A stretch of 64,000 bases of DNA from Desulfobacula sp. (GTDB taxonomy: Bacteria; Desulfobacterota; Desulfobacteria; Desulfobacterales; Desulfobacteraceae): positions 1-64,000 of the forward strand of contig JAMPXP010000012.1 of the NCBI GenBank assembly GCA_023701135.1, in the 5' to 3' direction. Below, piece after piece: positions 15,349-24,038 of this stretch. The notes under the pieces were generated by a model, which was not told the DNA's origin, made no database searches, and worked only from the letters and a program-made list of their open reading frames with translations. The stretch's first letter is position 1. The number at the start of each line of letters is the position of its first letter. A program made the translations under genes and the position numbers.

Positions 15349-16563
15349 TCAACCGACCCAGTAATGGTTCAGAAAGGCAATGATATTCATGGCCAGCAAA
15401 AGGACCGAGGTCAGCATCCAGGCCCCGCGACCCAGAACGGAACCCACGGAAGCGGCCATGAGATAAATGGGGAAAAGCATCATGGAATACCGGGTGACCG
15501 CAAGAAAGGTCCCGGTGCTCAGGGCAATCCCCATGGACACCAGCATATAGAGGCCGTATGAAATCCGCAGCCGCTTCAGGGCCAGCAGGCCCATCACCAT
15601 GACCAGGGCCATAAATAACAGATCCGTGACCATATTGATCCAGTAAGGACTGTTCCGCATCATATAATCGGCGGCGGCGAACTCAAAATCCCTGCCCCAG
15701 TTGTATTGAATTTTGAGATAAAGAAAAAAATCCCCAAAGGCGGCCCAGTGATAACAAAAGAATCCAAAGGCCCCGGACGGGGCAATAAAGAGCGGCCAGA
15801 CACGCCGGCTGAACAAGGATTTCCAGCCCCGGCTCTGAATCAATTCAACCAGCAGCAGCACACATAAAAACAGGCCCGCAATGCGCGTGGCCGAGGCCAA
15901 GGCAACAAACAGGCTTGCGGTCAGGAATTTCTCTTCCCTGGCATAATAGACCGCAGCCAGGGACAGAAAAAGAAAAAGGGATTCCGAATAAACGGCATTG
16001 AGGATAAAAGCCGTGGGATAGGCCAATAAAAACAGGACCGGCATCAGCGGGTCGATTTCCGGGTGAAACCGTTGGGCCAGGCGGACCAGCACGGCTGCGG
16101 CCAGAACCAGGAAAACACTGCTGACCATCCATCCGGCCAGGACCGGGTCACCCCCGGCCAGTGGGGCCACAGTCCGGATCAAAAACGGATAGAGCGGGAA
16201 AAACACCACATTGGCAATGCCCTTTTCCCCGCGTAGATAATACCCTTCTTTAACGATATCCAGATACCAGTAAGAATCCCAGCGATTGTGGATATCCACG
16301 ATCTCCCAGCTTTGGGCCGGCGGAGTGATCCCGGCCCTTGCGATCCATCTAAAGGCGGAGTCCGGGGCAAGATTCAGACGGTTGAAAGCCACCAGGGCAA
16401 ATCCGTTGACGATCACAAGCCAGATGACAACCATTGCCGCGCTGCGCCGGACAGCCGGGTTGAATTGAAACAGTCCCTGGGGCCCGCTATTCCCGGTACT
16501 GGAGAAATTGACCATCCCTTGTCTTTCCACGCCCCTTGTTAAAGGTGATGCCTTGACCCCCAT
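15349..16563 (-). CDS. Multi-pass membrane glycosyltransferase, PIG-V/mannosyltransferase-like
   Basis: The 404-residue protein has roughly ten hydrophobic segments. The luminal/periplasmic loop contains HNRWDSYWYLDIVKEGYY, followed by VVFFPLYPFLIR, LLAYPTAFILNAVYSESLFL and ASATRIAGL. All four match GT-C enzymes of the PIG-V type. Such enzymes use polyprenyl-phosphate sugars as donors outside the membrane, so it is the natural consumer of the product of the preceding GtrB-like gene. A start at 16515 (MVNFSSTG) is also possible. It is on the same strand as the next two genes, 79 bp upstream. Confidence 0.82.
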   Translation of the reverse strand: MGVKASPLTRGVERQGMVNFSSTGNSGPQGLFQFNPAVRRSAAMVVIWLVIVNGFALVAFNRLNLAPDSAFRWIARAGITPPAQSWEIVDIHNRWDSYWYLDIVKEGYYLRGEKGIANVVFFPLYPFLIRTVAPLAGGDPVLAGWMVSSVFLVLAAAVLVRLAQRFHPEIDPLMPVLFLLAYPTAFILNAVYSESLFLFLSLAAVYYAREEKFLTASLFVALASATRIAGLFLCVLLLVELIQSRGWKSLFSRRVWPLFIAPSGAFGFFCYHWAAFGDFFLYLKIQYNWGRDFEFAAADYMMRNSPYWINMVTDLLFMALVMVMGLLALKRLRISYGLYMLVSMGIALSTGTFLAVTRYSMMLFPIYLMAASVGSVLGRGAWMLTSVLLLAMNIIAFLNHYWVG

Positions 16564-16905
16564 ATCTATGTCAGCTACCCTTTAGGACGGGAACCGGCCC
16601 TTTGTCAAGAACCGGGAGAACAAAAAATCAAAAACGAATAAAAATCCAGCACTGGTAGAAGGGATCATCCCTGGATGTGATCCGTCTTTAACACATTCAA
16701 TATAGAACCGGTTTCTTGAGTTTATAACAAAGGGCGAAAAGATATTATGCTTAGGGCTTTGATATATTAAAAATTTAAACTATGGAAAAATTGTTCCCGA
16801 AAGCGGCAGCATGATGGTGAACTTGGTCCATTGGCCTTCTTCGGATTCCACCGTGATATCGCCGTCATGATCCTCAATGAATCCCGATCCTGAAAACCTC
16901 TACAG
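16564..16905. other. Intergenic region with remnant of a sensor-kinase 3' end
   Basis: No complete gene. The left part should carry the promoter of the minus-strand glycosyltransferase operon, but none is obvious. At 16794-16880 lies a nearly exact copy of the last 87 coding bases of the kinase gene at 17629-19458, directly beyond the vapC stop codon. Confidence 0.7.
16794..16880 (-). repeat. Direct repeat A: truncated copy of the kinase gene 3' end
   Basis: Aligns without gaps to 17640-17726 with five mismatches in 87 positions. The 63 bases nearest the stop codon side are identical. Its minus-strand translation is EDHDGDITVESEEGQW and onward, the kinase C-terminus, running to a different stop. 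Only the terminal part of a kinase gene is present. Confidence 0.9.
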
Positions 16906-17307
16906 CTATGCCCAATTCTCAACATTAAGCTTTGGGACTCTTTTAAAATGCTTTTCATTGTTTGTGACCAGTGTCATTTTCCGGCTCACGGCATGGGCGG
17001 CGATCATCATATCCATTGCACCTATGATATCGCCTTTGGCTTGAAGAAAGGCCCTGATTTTTCCATACTGTTCAGCCGCAGAGATGTCCCATTCAATTAC
17101 CTGCAGATGATTTACAAAATCCTCCACAATGGATCTGTTCATTTTTTTTGATGAAGAATGCTCAACGCCATAGATCAATTCCGCATAAGTCACTACCGAG
17201 ATGCAAAGCTGGTCCATATCCAAAGCCTCAAACCGCTCAAAGACCTTCAACGGTTTTTCCCGGATAATATAGCTGCAGATATCCGTATCAAGCATATATT
17301 GAATCAT
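16906..17307 (-). CDS. vapC: VapC-type PIN-domain toxin
   Basis: The 133-residue protein is a PIN-domain ribonuclease. Acidic site residues are visible in YMLDTDICSYII (residues 4-15), TYAELIYGVEHS (about 40-51) and GAMDMMIAAHA (about 95-105), and LVTNNEKHFKRV is the usual C-terminal motif. Family members cleave tRNA or rRNA when released from antitoxin. The start overlaps the vapB stop by ATGA, so the pair is coupled. Base composition is more AT-rich than the neighbours, and the module lies between two copies of a kinase gene end, both signs of insertion. Confidence 0.93.
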   Translation of the reverse strand: MIQYMLDTDICSYIIREKPLKVFERFEALDMDQLCISVVTYAELIYGVEHSSSKKMNRSIVEDFVNHLQVIEWDISAAEQYGKIRAFLQAKGDIIGAMDMMIAAHAVSRKMTLVTNNEKHFKRVPKLNVENWA

Positions 17308-17534
17308 TTAAAAAGATCCCTGTCTTCTAAAACCAAATCCTCTTTATCCAGCATAAAATCAGGAGACGCTTTTTTATCAGAAAAGAAAAAATCTTCCCAA
17401 GAATCAGGCTTGCTTGATAAAATAATATCTGATCCTATTTTTTTAATATAGACTTCTTTGCCTTTAAACCTGAACTCTTTTGGCAGTCGCACCGCTTGGC
17501 TGCGGCCATTTTGAAATATTTTTGCCGTTTGCAT
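17304..17534 (-). CDS. vapB: VapB-type antitoxin (SpoVT/AbrB-like)
   Basis: The sequence MQTAKIFQNGRSQAVRLPKE is the classic swapped-hairpin AbrB DNA-binding fold of VapB. The tail (about 40-76) is acidic and disordered-looking, as expected for a region that wraps the toxin. The ATG at 17534 is chosen because GGAGGGG lies about nine bases before it. An ATG at 17552 would add six residues and contain that site. The product is 76 residues. It should neutralise VapC and repress its own promoter, probably at the palindrome at 17588-17603. Confidence 0.92.
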   Translation of the reverse strand: MQTAKIFQNGRSQAVRLPKEFRFKGKEVYIKKIGSDIILSSKPDSWEDFFFSDKKASPDFMLDKEDLVLEDRDLFK

Positions 17535-17587
17535 AGTTATTTGCCCCTCCATAATATATCGCCTTATATGCCAAAAATAATACTTAT

Positions 17588-17603
17588 CTTGATATATATC
17601 AAG
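17588..17603. promoter_or_regulatory. 16-bp perfect palindrome, candidate VapB operator
   Basis: CTTGATATATATCAAG is its own reverse complement. It lies 54 bp upstream of the vapB start codon and 26 bp before the kinase stop codon, where an autoregulatory operator of a TA module is expected. Confidence 0.6.
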
Positions 17604-17628
17604 TGATTCCTATATAATCCATTCGATA

Positions 17629-19458
17629 CTACATTTTATTTCCCGAAAGCGGCAGCATGATGGTGAACTTGGTCCATTGGCCTTCTTCGGATTCCACCGT
17701 GATGTCACCGTCATGGTCCTTGATGAACCCGTAGCACACGGAAAGGCCCAGGCCCACGCCCTGGACACTCTCGGTCTTTGTGGTAAAAAATGAATCAAAG
17801 ACCTTTTTGATATGCTCGGGCTTGATCCCGGTTCCCGTATCCCGAATAACGATATAAAGCCTGTCCCCTGAAATCCGGGTGGAAATTTCCAGATTCCCGC
17901 CGTCGGGCATGGCGTACATGGCATTGGAAAACATATTGATAAAGACCTGGCGGAGCTGGTCCCTGGAAGCCAGGATCATCCCCGGATTTTCGGCCAGGTC
18001 CAGGTGAACCTTGATGCTGTTTTCCCGGAAGCGTTTTTCGTAGAGCAGCAGGAGTTCATCAATGACCACGTTGATATCCATCTCTACCCGCTTGTCCTGG
18101 TCCGGCCGGGAAAAGGAGAGCATTTTTTTGAGCATGTCCGCCAGGCGGACGATCTCAGACAGGGACATGTCCAGGAGGCGGCGGCGCTTATTATCAGGGG
18201 AAATTTCGGTTTTCATCAATTCAAGGGTATTCATGATGCCGAAAAGCGGATTGTTCAGTTCATGGGCAATCTGGGAGGTGAGCCGCCCCATGGCAGCCAG
18301 CTTTTCAGACTGAAGCAGGTGCTGCCGGGCCGCGCTCAGTTCCCTTTCCGTCCGGAGCCTTTCCTTTAAATCCACAAACAGGCCCACCGATGCCACTTCC
18401 TCGCCTTTTTCGTCATAGATCAGGCTGGCGGACAGATTGCCTTCCACCACTTCCCCGGTCTCCTTTGTAAAATTCAACGGATAGGACGTGAGTTTTCCCT
18501 TGCCGCCGTACCGTTCCTCTCTGAGCAGTTTATTGACTTTTTTGGCGACCTCGACGGAAAAAATCTGGGGAATGCTCATTTTCCCAATCACTTCCGAAGC
18601 TTTCAGCCCGAAGATATTTTCCGCGCCTTGGTTCCAGAGCAGGATCAAGCCCTTGGTATCCATGGCCATGATGGCATTGGGAGAGCAGGAGATGATCTTG
18701 TCCAGAAAGTCATGGGCCTCTTTTAATTCGATTTCATACATTTTTCTCCGGGTCTGGTCCACAACAATGCCTTCATACCCTAAAATTTCCCCTTTGCTTC
18801 CATACCGGACATTGCTGGTCAAAAGGATATGGAGAATATGCCCGTCCCTTCGGCGCCATTTGACTTCGTAATCCACCACCTTGCCTTTTTTTTCAATATT
18901 TTCCGTATATTTCTGCCGGTCGGCGGGGCTCAAATAGACATCCCTGGCCAGGTCCAGGGAAAGAAATTCATCCTTGTCCTGGTAACCCAGCATCTTTAAA
19001 AGCGTGGGATTGACATCCAGAAACCTGCCCTCCTTGCTGCTGATAAACACCCCGCACCCCACATGCTTGAACAGCCTCTGGTAACTTTCCTTGGAAGATT
19101 TGAGTTTTTCCTCCTGCCGGACGGAATGGGTGATGTCCCGGTATATGGAAAGCTTTGACCGCGTTCCGTCCTGGTTGGCCACCGGCATTTCCGAAATGGA
19201 AAAAAATTTGCCCACCGTTTCAATATATACCTCGCTGTTATGGGTTTCCCCTTTTTTAAAAATATCTTGGAAATTGCACCAGTCACAGGGCTTATCCGAT
19301 CCCACCAGCACCTCGTAGCATTTATTGCCGACCCTGTCCCCGAACAAAACCTTCATGTATTTGTTCATATATTCGACCGTATAGTCGTCACTGACGATAT
19401 AAATACCGTCTTCAAAGGCATCCAGGGCATCCAGGAGCTTTGGGGTGTGGTCCTTCAT
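17629..19458 (-). CDS. PAS-domain sensor histidine kinase (cytoplasmic)
   Basis: The protein has 609 residues and no membrane segment. Three PAS domains are seen: about 8-115 (DGIYIVSDDYTVEYMN, with CDWCNF cysteines), 130-245 (GCGVFISSKEGRFLDVNP) and 260-375 (NAIMAMDTKGLILLWNQGAENIFG). HisKA follows (LTSQIAHELNNPLFGIMN, phospho-His in AHELNNP), then HATPase (NMFSNAMYAMPDGG, DTGTGI, GVGLGLSVCYG). The start at 19458 is preferred because AAGGAG sits six bases ahead. An ATG at 19479 would add seven residues. No response regulator is adjacent. The last 87 bases are duplicated beyond vapBC. Confidence 0.9.
   Translation of the reverse strand: MKDHTPKLLDALDAFEDGIYIVSDDYTVEYMNKYMKVLFGDRVGNKCYEVLVGSDKPCDWCNFQDIFKKGETHNSEVYIETVGKFFSISEMPVANQDGTRSKLSIYRDITHSVRQEEKLKSSKESYQRLFKHVGCGVFISSKEGRFLDVNPTLLKMLGYQDKDEFLSLDLARDVYLSPADRQKYTENIEKKGKVVDYEVKWRRRDGHILHILLTSNVRYGSKGEILGYEGIVVDQTRRKMYEIELKEAHDFLDKIISCSPNAIMAMDTKGLILLWNQGAENIFGLKASEVIGKMSIPQIFSVEVAKKVNKLLREERYGGKGKLTSYPLNFTKETGEVVEGNLSASLIYDEKGEEVASVGLFVDLKERLRTERELSAARQHLLQSEKLAAMGRLTSQIAHELNNPLFGIMNTLELMKTEISPDNKRRRLLDMSLSEIVRLADMLKKMLSFSRPDQDKRVEMDINVVIDELLLLYEKRFRENSIKVHLDLAENPGMILASRDQLRQVFINMFSNAMYAMPDGGNLEISTRISGDRLYIVIRDTGTGIKPEHIKKVFDSFFTTKTESVQGVGLGLSVCYGFIKDHDGDITVESEEGQWTKFTIMLPLSGNKM
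17640..17726 (-). repeat. Direct repeat B: 3' end of the intact kinase gene
   Basis: The functional counterpart of the copy at 16794-16880, offset by 846 bp. The two repeats enclose the vapBC module. Confidence 0.9.
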
Positions 19459-19637
19459 GATATTCTCCTTTATGTTCAATGGCAGTCCGTATCCAACCTA
19501 ATACGCCCGGCCTTTTCTTGTCAAGCCATGGATTGAAGAGCGGGAAAATGGCTGGCTGCCGACGGAAAAAAATAACGTATCCAGTTTGATCCGGATATGG
19601 TAAAAAAATGCCTTACATAATAGGAAAGGAAACCCCA

Positions 19638-21023
19638 ATGAACATCACAGTTATTAACGGAAGCCCGAAAACCCATCAGAGCATCACCCTTCAGCATATC
19701 CATCTCCTTGAAAAGGAAAACCCGGATCACCGGTTTGAAATCATCCATATCGGCAATAAAATCCCGTCCCTGGAGAAAAACCCGGTCCTGCTGGACGAAA
19801 TCGTCCAAACAATGCAGGCTTCCGATGCCGTGATCTTTGCTTTTCCGGTGTATTACGCCCTGGTGCCGTCCCAGCTTAAACGGTTTTTCGAACTTTTGGG
19901 GGAAAGGTGTGAGCCCGGCCTGTTTAAAGGCAGATATGCCACCTCCTTTTCCACTTCCATCCGGTTTTTCGACCATACGGCCCACAACTATGTCCAGGCC
20001 GTCTGTGAAGACCTTGAATTTTCCTATGTCAACGGCTATTCCGCCCATATGGACGATTTTTTCCGTGAAACGGAAAGACGGAAAATGCTCCGATTTTTCA
20101 ATTGGTTTTCGGAAATCCTGACCCTGAAACTGCTGGTTCAAAAAAAATATTTTCCCCGGACTCCAGGCCTTGTTGTCTATGATCCGGACATCCCCCAGGA
20201 CCGGACCCAAGGGCCATCCGCCCACCCTCCGCCCCAGGTGCTGGTGCTGACCGATGAAACCGGAGCCGACACCAATCTGAGCCATATGACCCGGATGTTT
20301 GCGGCCTTCTGCGCTGACAGGGTCACGGTCAAAAACATCCATGGCATTGACCTCAAAAACGGCTGCCTGGGATGCTGCACCTGCGGCTATGACAATACCT
20401 GTATCCAGAAGGACGGATTCGGGCAATTCTATGATGAAAATCTTAAACCCGCCGATGTCATCATTATTGCCGGGAGCATCCGAGACCACTATCTTTCATC
20501 TCAATGGAAAAAATTTCTGGATCGCAGCTTCTTTAACGGCCATGTACCGGTTCTCCACGGAAAACGCCTGGGATTCATCGTTTCCGGCCCCTTGAGCCAG
20601 ACCCAGAACCTGAGGGAAACCTTGGAGGCCATTTCCGAAACCTGGCATATGAAAAGCTTTGGCATGGTCACGGACGAGCATGGGGACAGGGATCAGATCA
20701 CGGCCCGGATCAGGGACTTTGCCCGGATCCTTGGACTTGCGGCGGAAAAGGATCTGGACATGGGGCCCCGGTTTTACCGGGTCGCCGGCGGCAAAGTCTT
20801 CAGGGATTTTATCTACCTCACAAGCGCCGTGTTCAGGGCCGACCACCTGTTTTATAAAAAAACAGGCTTTTATGAGGATTTCCCCCAGAAACAGATCAAA
20901 AAAAGGATCTTCAATGCCCTGTTCTATTTTTCCATGTCCATGGCACCGGTCCGGAAAAAAATCCACGAAAAATTTATCCAGGGAATGGTGGCCCCCTATA
21001 AAAAGCGCCTGAAAAAGCTGTGA
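19638..21023 (+). CDS. Tandem flavodoxin-like NAD(P)H-dependent oxidoreductase
   Basis: Two flavodoxin-fold FMN reductase-type domains appear in one 461-residue chain. The first begins MNITVINGSPKTHQSIT (phosphate-binding loop GSPK) with FAFPVYYALVPSQLKRFFE about 65-85. The second begins near residue 195 (VLVLTDETGADTNLSHM) and has a four-Cys stretch NGCLGCCTCGYDNTC around 245-260, then IIIAGSIRDHYLSSQWKKFLDR. Iron-sulfur flavoproteins have a compact Cys motif of this kind. The C-terminal 90 residues are basic. The ATG at 19638 follows AGGAAAGG, whereas 19608 is the longest possible start. It overlaps the next gene by 4 bp. The substrate is unknown. Confidence 0.78.
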   Translation: MNITVINGSPKTHQSITLQHIHLLEKENPDHRFEIIHIGNKIPSLEKNPVLLDEIVQTMQASDAVIFAFPVYYALVPSQLKRFFELLGERCEPGLFKGRYATSFSTSIRFFDHTAHNYVQAVCEDLEFSYVNGYSAHMDDFFRETERRKMLRFFNWFSEILTLKLLVQKKYFPRTPGLVVYDPDIPQDRTQGPSAHPPPQVLVLTDETGADTNLSHMTRMFAAFCADRVTVKNIHGIDLKNGCLGCCTCGYDNTCIQKDGFGQFYDENLKPADVIIIAGSIRDHYLSSQWKKFLDRSFFNGHVPVLHGKRLGFIVSGPLSQTQNLRETLEAISETWHMKSFGMVTDEHGDRDQITARIRDFARILGLAAEKDLDMGPRFYRVAGGKVFRDFIYLTSAVFRADHLFYKKTGFYEDFPQKQIKKRIFNALFYFSMSMAPVRKKIHEKFIQGMVAPYKKRLKKL

Positions 21024-22264
21024 TCTCTTCTGACAAACCGACGGGCACAAACGCCCAAAGCCCCTGGGGACTGATCTTCATCCTTTTCGGAGCAGGCATC
21101 CTGTCGGCCTTCCAGGTGGGCAAGGTGCCGCCGGTGCTGTCGGACATGAGGGCCGATCTCGGCATCAGCCTCTTCGATGCCGGATGGCTCCTGTCTGTTT
21201 TTACCTTTACCGGGCTTCTCATGGGAACCTTTACCGGCGCCGTTGCCGACGCCCTGGGCCATCGCCGCCTCATGCTGGCCGGGCTTGTCCTCCAGGCGGC
21301 CGGCTCTGTTTTGGGATCATTCGCCCTTTCCTATCCGGGCCTTCTGGCAACCCGGATTCTGGAAGGGACGGGATTTATAGCCGTTATCATCAGCACGCCG
21401 ACCCTGATTTTTCAGGTGGTGAAACCCGGAGATTTAAAACTCGCCCTTTCCGTCTGGGCCTGTTATCTTCCCCTGGGCGTCTCTCTCATGATGGTCCTTT
21501 TGCCGGTGATTTTGGCAGGCACGGACTGGAGAGGCGTATGGCAGATCAATGCCGTGATCCTGTCGGCGTATACCCTTTTGTTATCCAAAAAGACCTCCTC
21601 CATCCGGTTTATGAACCCGTCCCGGGGAATCCGGTTCAAAAAAATCCTGGAAGATATGGTCACAACCTTAAAAAGTCCCGGCCCCCTGGTGCTCTCCCTG
21701 ATCTTTGTCACCTATGCCCTTCAATGGCTCACGGTCATGGGATTTTTACCCACCCTCATCAATGAAAAATACGGATTTTCAAAATCCGAAGCCTCTTTTC
21801 TGACGGCAGGCATGGTCTTTGTAAATATTTTCGGCAACCTTACCGCCGGCAGACTGCTGGAAATGGGCCTGGCCCGGTTCAAACTCATTGCCCTGGCCGG
21901 GATGGTCATGGGAACCAGCGCCATGGTCATCTACCTGGATACCCCTCATTTTATCATCAATTATTCCGGCTGCCTGATCTTTTCAATTTTCGGCGGGCTG
22001 ATTCCGGCCTGTGTCCTGGGAGCGGTTCCGGCCTATGCCCCGTCCAAAAACCGGGTGGCCACCACCAACGGCCTGGTGATCCAGTTCGGGCAATTGGGCC
22101 AGGTCATCGGCCCTCCAGTGCTTGCCTTTTTGGTATCACAAACCGGTTCCTGGTCTGCGGGATCATGGTTCCTGGGGTGTATTGCCGGTCTTGGGGTGGG
22201 TTTAAGCTTTTTCCTTTCCCGGATTCATCCGCGGCAAAGAAGCGGGGATAGAATCAAAAATTAG
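21020..22264 (+). CDS. MFS transporter, 12 transmembrane segments
   Basis: The 414-residue protein begins with GTG, overlapping the previous stop, and shows about 12 hydrophobic segments. The loop between helices 2 and 3 has GAVADALGHRRLMLAG, the MFS signature (G-x3-D-x-x-G-x-R-R). The middle loop (SKKTSSIRFMNPSRGIRFKK) is basic. It resembles CynX/NarK-like anion or drug transporters, but the substrate cannot be read. Coupling to the flavodoxin-like gene suggests a linked function. Its 3' end overlaps the convergent PilZ gene by 11 bp. Confidence 0.85.
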   Translation: MISSDKPTGTNAQSPWGLIFILFGAGILSAFQVGKVPPVLSDMRADLGISLFDAGWLLSVFTFTGLLMGTFTGAVADALGHRRLMLAGLVLQAAGSVLGSFALSYPGLLATRILEGTGFIAVIISTPTLIFQVVKPGDLKLALSVWACYLPLGVSLMMVLLPVILAGTDWRGVWQINAVILSAYTLLLSKKTSSIRFMNPSRGIRFKKILEDMVTTLKSPGPLVLSLIFVTYALQWLTVMGFLPTLINEKYGFSKSEASFLTAGMVFVNIFGNLTAGRLLEMGLARFKLIALAGMVMGTSAMVIYLDTPHFIINYSGCLIFSIFGGLIPACVLGAVPAYAPSKNRVATTNGLVIQFGQLGQVIGPPVLAFLVSQTGSWSAGSWFLGCIAGLGVGLSFFLSRIHPRQRSGDRIKN

Positions 22265-22682
22265 CTTTTTCCGGGTCCTTGTTTTCCCAGATGACATCAT
22301 CCAGAATCTCTTTGAAATAGGGAGTGATATTTTCAAACTGGATGGCGATGCCGGTTTCTTCCACCCTGGAAATGCTTCCCTGGAGCTTGAAGGGTTTGGG
22401 TGATCCCGGCAGGGTGAAAACGACCCGGACGCTTTTTTGGGGCTCAAATTTTCCCGATGCCTGGATAAAAAGGCCGCCGGCGCTGATATCCGCGGTCCGG
22501 GTCCGGATCACCCGATCCCCCACCACCACATCGATATCGGCCTTGGTCTGCAGGCGCTGGTATTCCCTTTGTCTTCCGGTCTGCCAGGATTTCAGAATCC
22601 CCAGGATCTCTTCCTGCTGTTCCCGGGAAAGATTGCCAACTCTTTTGATAATTTCGTCCTGAAGTATCCTATCTGTTTTCAT
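22254..22682 (-). CDS. PilZ-domain protein, predicted c-di-GMP receptor
   Basis: The 142-residue protein has a short N-terminal helix (EQQEEILGILKSWQTG), then the PilZ signature: RxxxR in REYQR (about residues 38-42) and DISAGGLFI (about 65-73). Both are the cyclic-di-GMP contacts of the family. The remainder is a beta-barrel-like stretch ending KANF. It probably senses c-di-GMP to control motility or surface behaviour, and an HD-GYP protein is encoded at 36070-37509. It stands alone on the minus strand. Confidence 0.88.
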   Translation of the reverse strand: MKTDRILQDEIIKRVGNLSREQQEEILGILKSWQTGRQREYQRLQTKADIDVVVGDRVIRTRTADISAGGLFIQASGKFEPQKSVRVVFTLPGSPKPFKLQGSISRVEETGIAIQFENITPYFKEILDDVIWENKDPEKANF

Positions 22683-22889
22683 CGTCGGGTTCCATCATCG
22701 GGTTGCGGTCATTGCTGCCGTGGGCCTATTTTTCTATAAACCAAATACAGGGATTAAACAAGGCAGGCCCGGAATTTTTTTTTATTTGAGCCGATGGGGC
22801 CTTCCCTGACCGGGACCCGGCAGTTGGGCTTGAAAGTGATGCAGATTCATGATACTCCATTCTTCAACGCTGACAGGAAAAAGGACACC

Positions 22890-24032
22890 ATGAACGAAGA
22901 CACACCTGCATTTGAAGAAGAGATCATCCCACTTCGCAAAGAGATCGACGGCATTGATTCCCGGATTCTTTCCCTTTTGGCCAAACGCCAGGCTGAAGTT
23001 GAAAAAGTGGTGCGCCTGAAGAAAAAATACCATGTGCCGGTATACCATCCCGCCAGGGAAGAGGATCTGATTTCAAAACTCAGGGCCTCGGCGGAAAAAG
23101 CCGGGCTTGAACCGGATTTTCTCGAAGACCTCTACCGGGTCATCCTGAGGCAGTCCCGGGTGGAGCAGACCGATAAAATGGCCCATAAGGGGGTCCGGCC
23201 CGGTGCCAGGATCCTGATCATCGGCGGGGCAGGCCAGATGGGCGGCTTTTTTGCATCCCTGTTTAAAAAGTCCGGGTATCAGGTCCGGATTCTGACGGAA
23301 TCCGGCTGGGACAGGGCCGGTGAATTGGCCCAAGGCATCGACCTGGCCCTGGTGTCCGTGCCCATTGATAAAACCGAAGCTGTCATTGAAAAGATCGCCC
23401 CCTTTCTTTCTCCCGAAACCCTTCTGGCCGATCTGACCAGCATCAAGGAAAAACCCCTGAAAAAAATGCTGGATTCCCATCCGGGACCGGTATTGGGCCT
23501 TCACCCCATCTTCGGGCCCACCTCCACCTCTCTGGACAAACAGATCATGGTGGTCACGCCGGGCAGGCACCCGGATCAATGCCGCTGGCTGGTGGATCAG
23601 TTTACCCTCTGGGGAGCGGTCATGGTTCAAGCCGGGGCCAGGGAACATGACGAGGTCATGGAAATCGTTCAGGCCCTGCGCCATTTCGCCACCTTCTGTT
23701 TTGGCCGGTTTTTGTATGAAAAGCATGTCCGCCTGGAAAAAACCCTTGAATTTTCAAGCCCCATTTACCGCCTGGAACTGGGGATGGTGGGAAGGCTCTT
23801 TGCCCAGGACAGCGATCTGTATTCGGAAATTATTTTTGCCACAAAAGAACGACGGCTTCTGTTAAAAGAATATCTGGCTTCCCTGGCCGGCCATATGGAT
23901 ATGCTGGAAAAAGGCGACAAGGCGCTTTTCGTCTCCCGCTTCAATGAGATCGCAGAGTGGTTCGGCCCCTTCAGCGAACAGGCCCTGCGGGAAAGCACCT
24001 ATCTCATCAACCGGCTCATTGAACGGTTCTGA
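22890..24032 (+). CDS. tyrA: Bifunctional chorismate mutase / prephenate dehydrogenase (T-protein)
   Basis: From the ATG at 22890 (AAAAAGGA upstream) the protein has 380 residues. About 8-90 is an AroQ chorismate mutase (LRKEIDGIDSRILSLLAKR, Lys and Arg contacts, VYHPAREE). From about 108 a prephenate dehydrogenase follows: ILIIGGAGQMGGFFASLF nucleotide-binding motif, DLTSIKEKPLKKM, LGLHPIFGPTSTSLDKQ with the catalytic His, and HDEVMEIVQALRHFATF. The two activities convert chorismate to 4-hydroxyphenylpyruvate for tyrosine. It is monocistronic here. Confidence 0.93.
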   Translation: MNEDTPAFEEEIIPLRKEIDGIDSRILSLLAKRQAEVEKVVRLKKKYHVPVYHPAREEDLISKLRASAEKAGLEPDFLEDLYRVILRQSRVEQTDKMAHKGVRPGARILIIGGAGQMGGFFASLFKKSGYQVRILTESGWDRAGELAQGIDLALVSVPIDKTEAVIEKIAPFLSPETLLADLTSIKEKPLKKMLDSHPGPVLGLHPIFGPTSTSLDKQIMVVTPGRHPDQCRWLVDQFTLWGAVMVQAGAREHDEVMEIVQALRHFATFCFGRFLYEKHVRLEKTLEFSSPIYRLELGMVGRLFAQDSDLYSEIIFATKERRLLLKEYLASLAGHMDMLEKGDKALFVSRFNEIAEWFGPFSEQALRESTYLINRLIERF

Positions 24033-24038
24033 TCCGGT

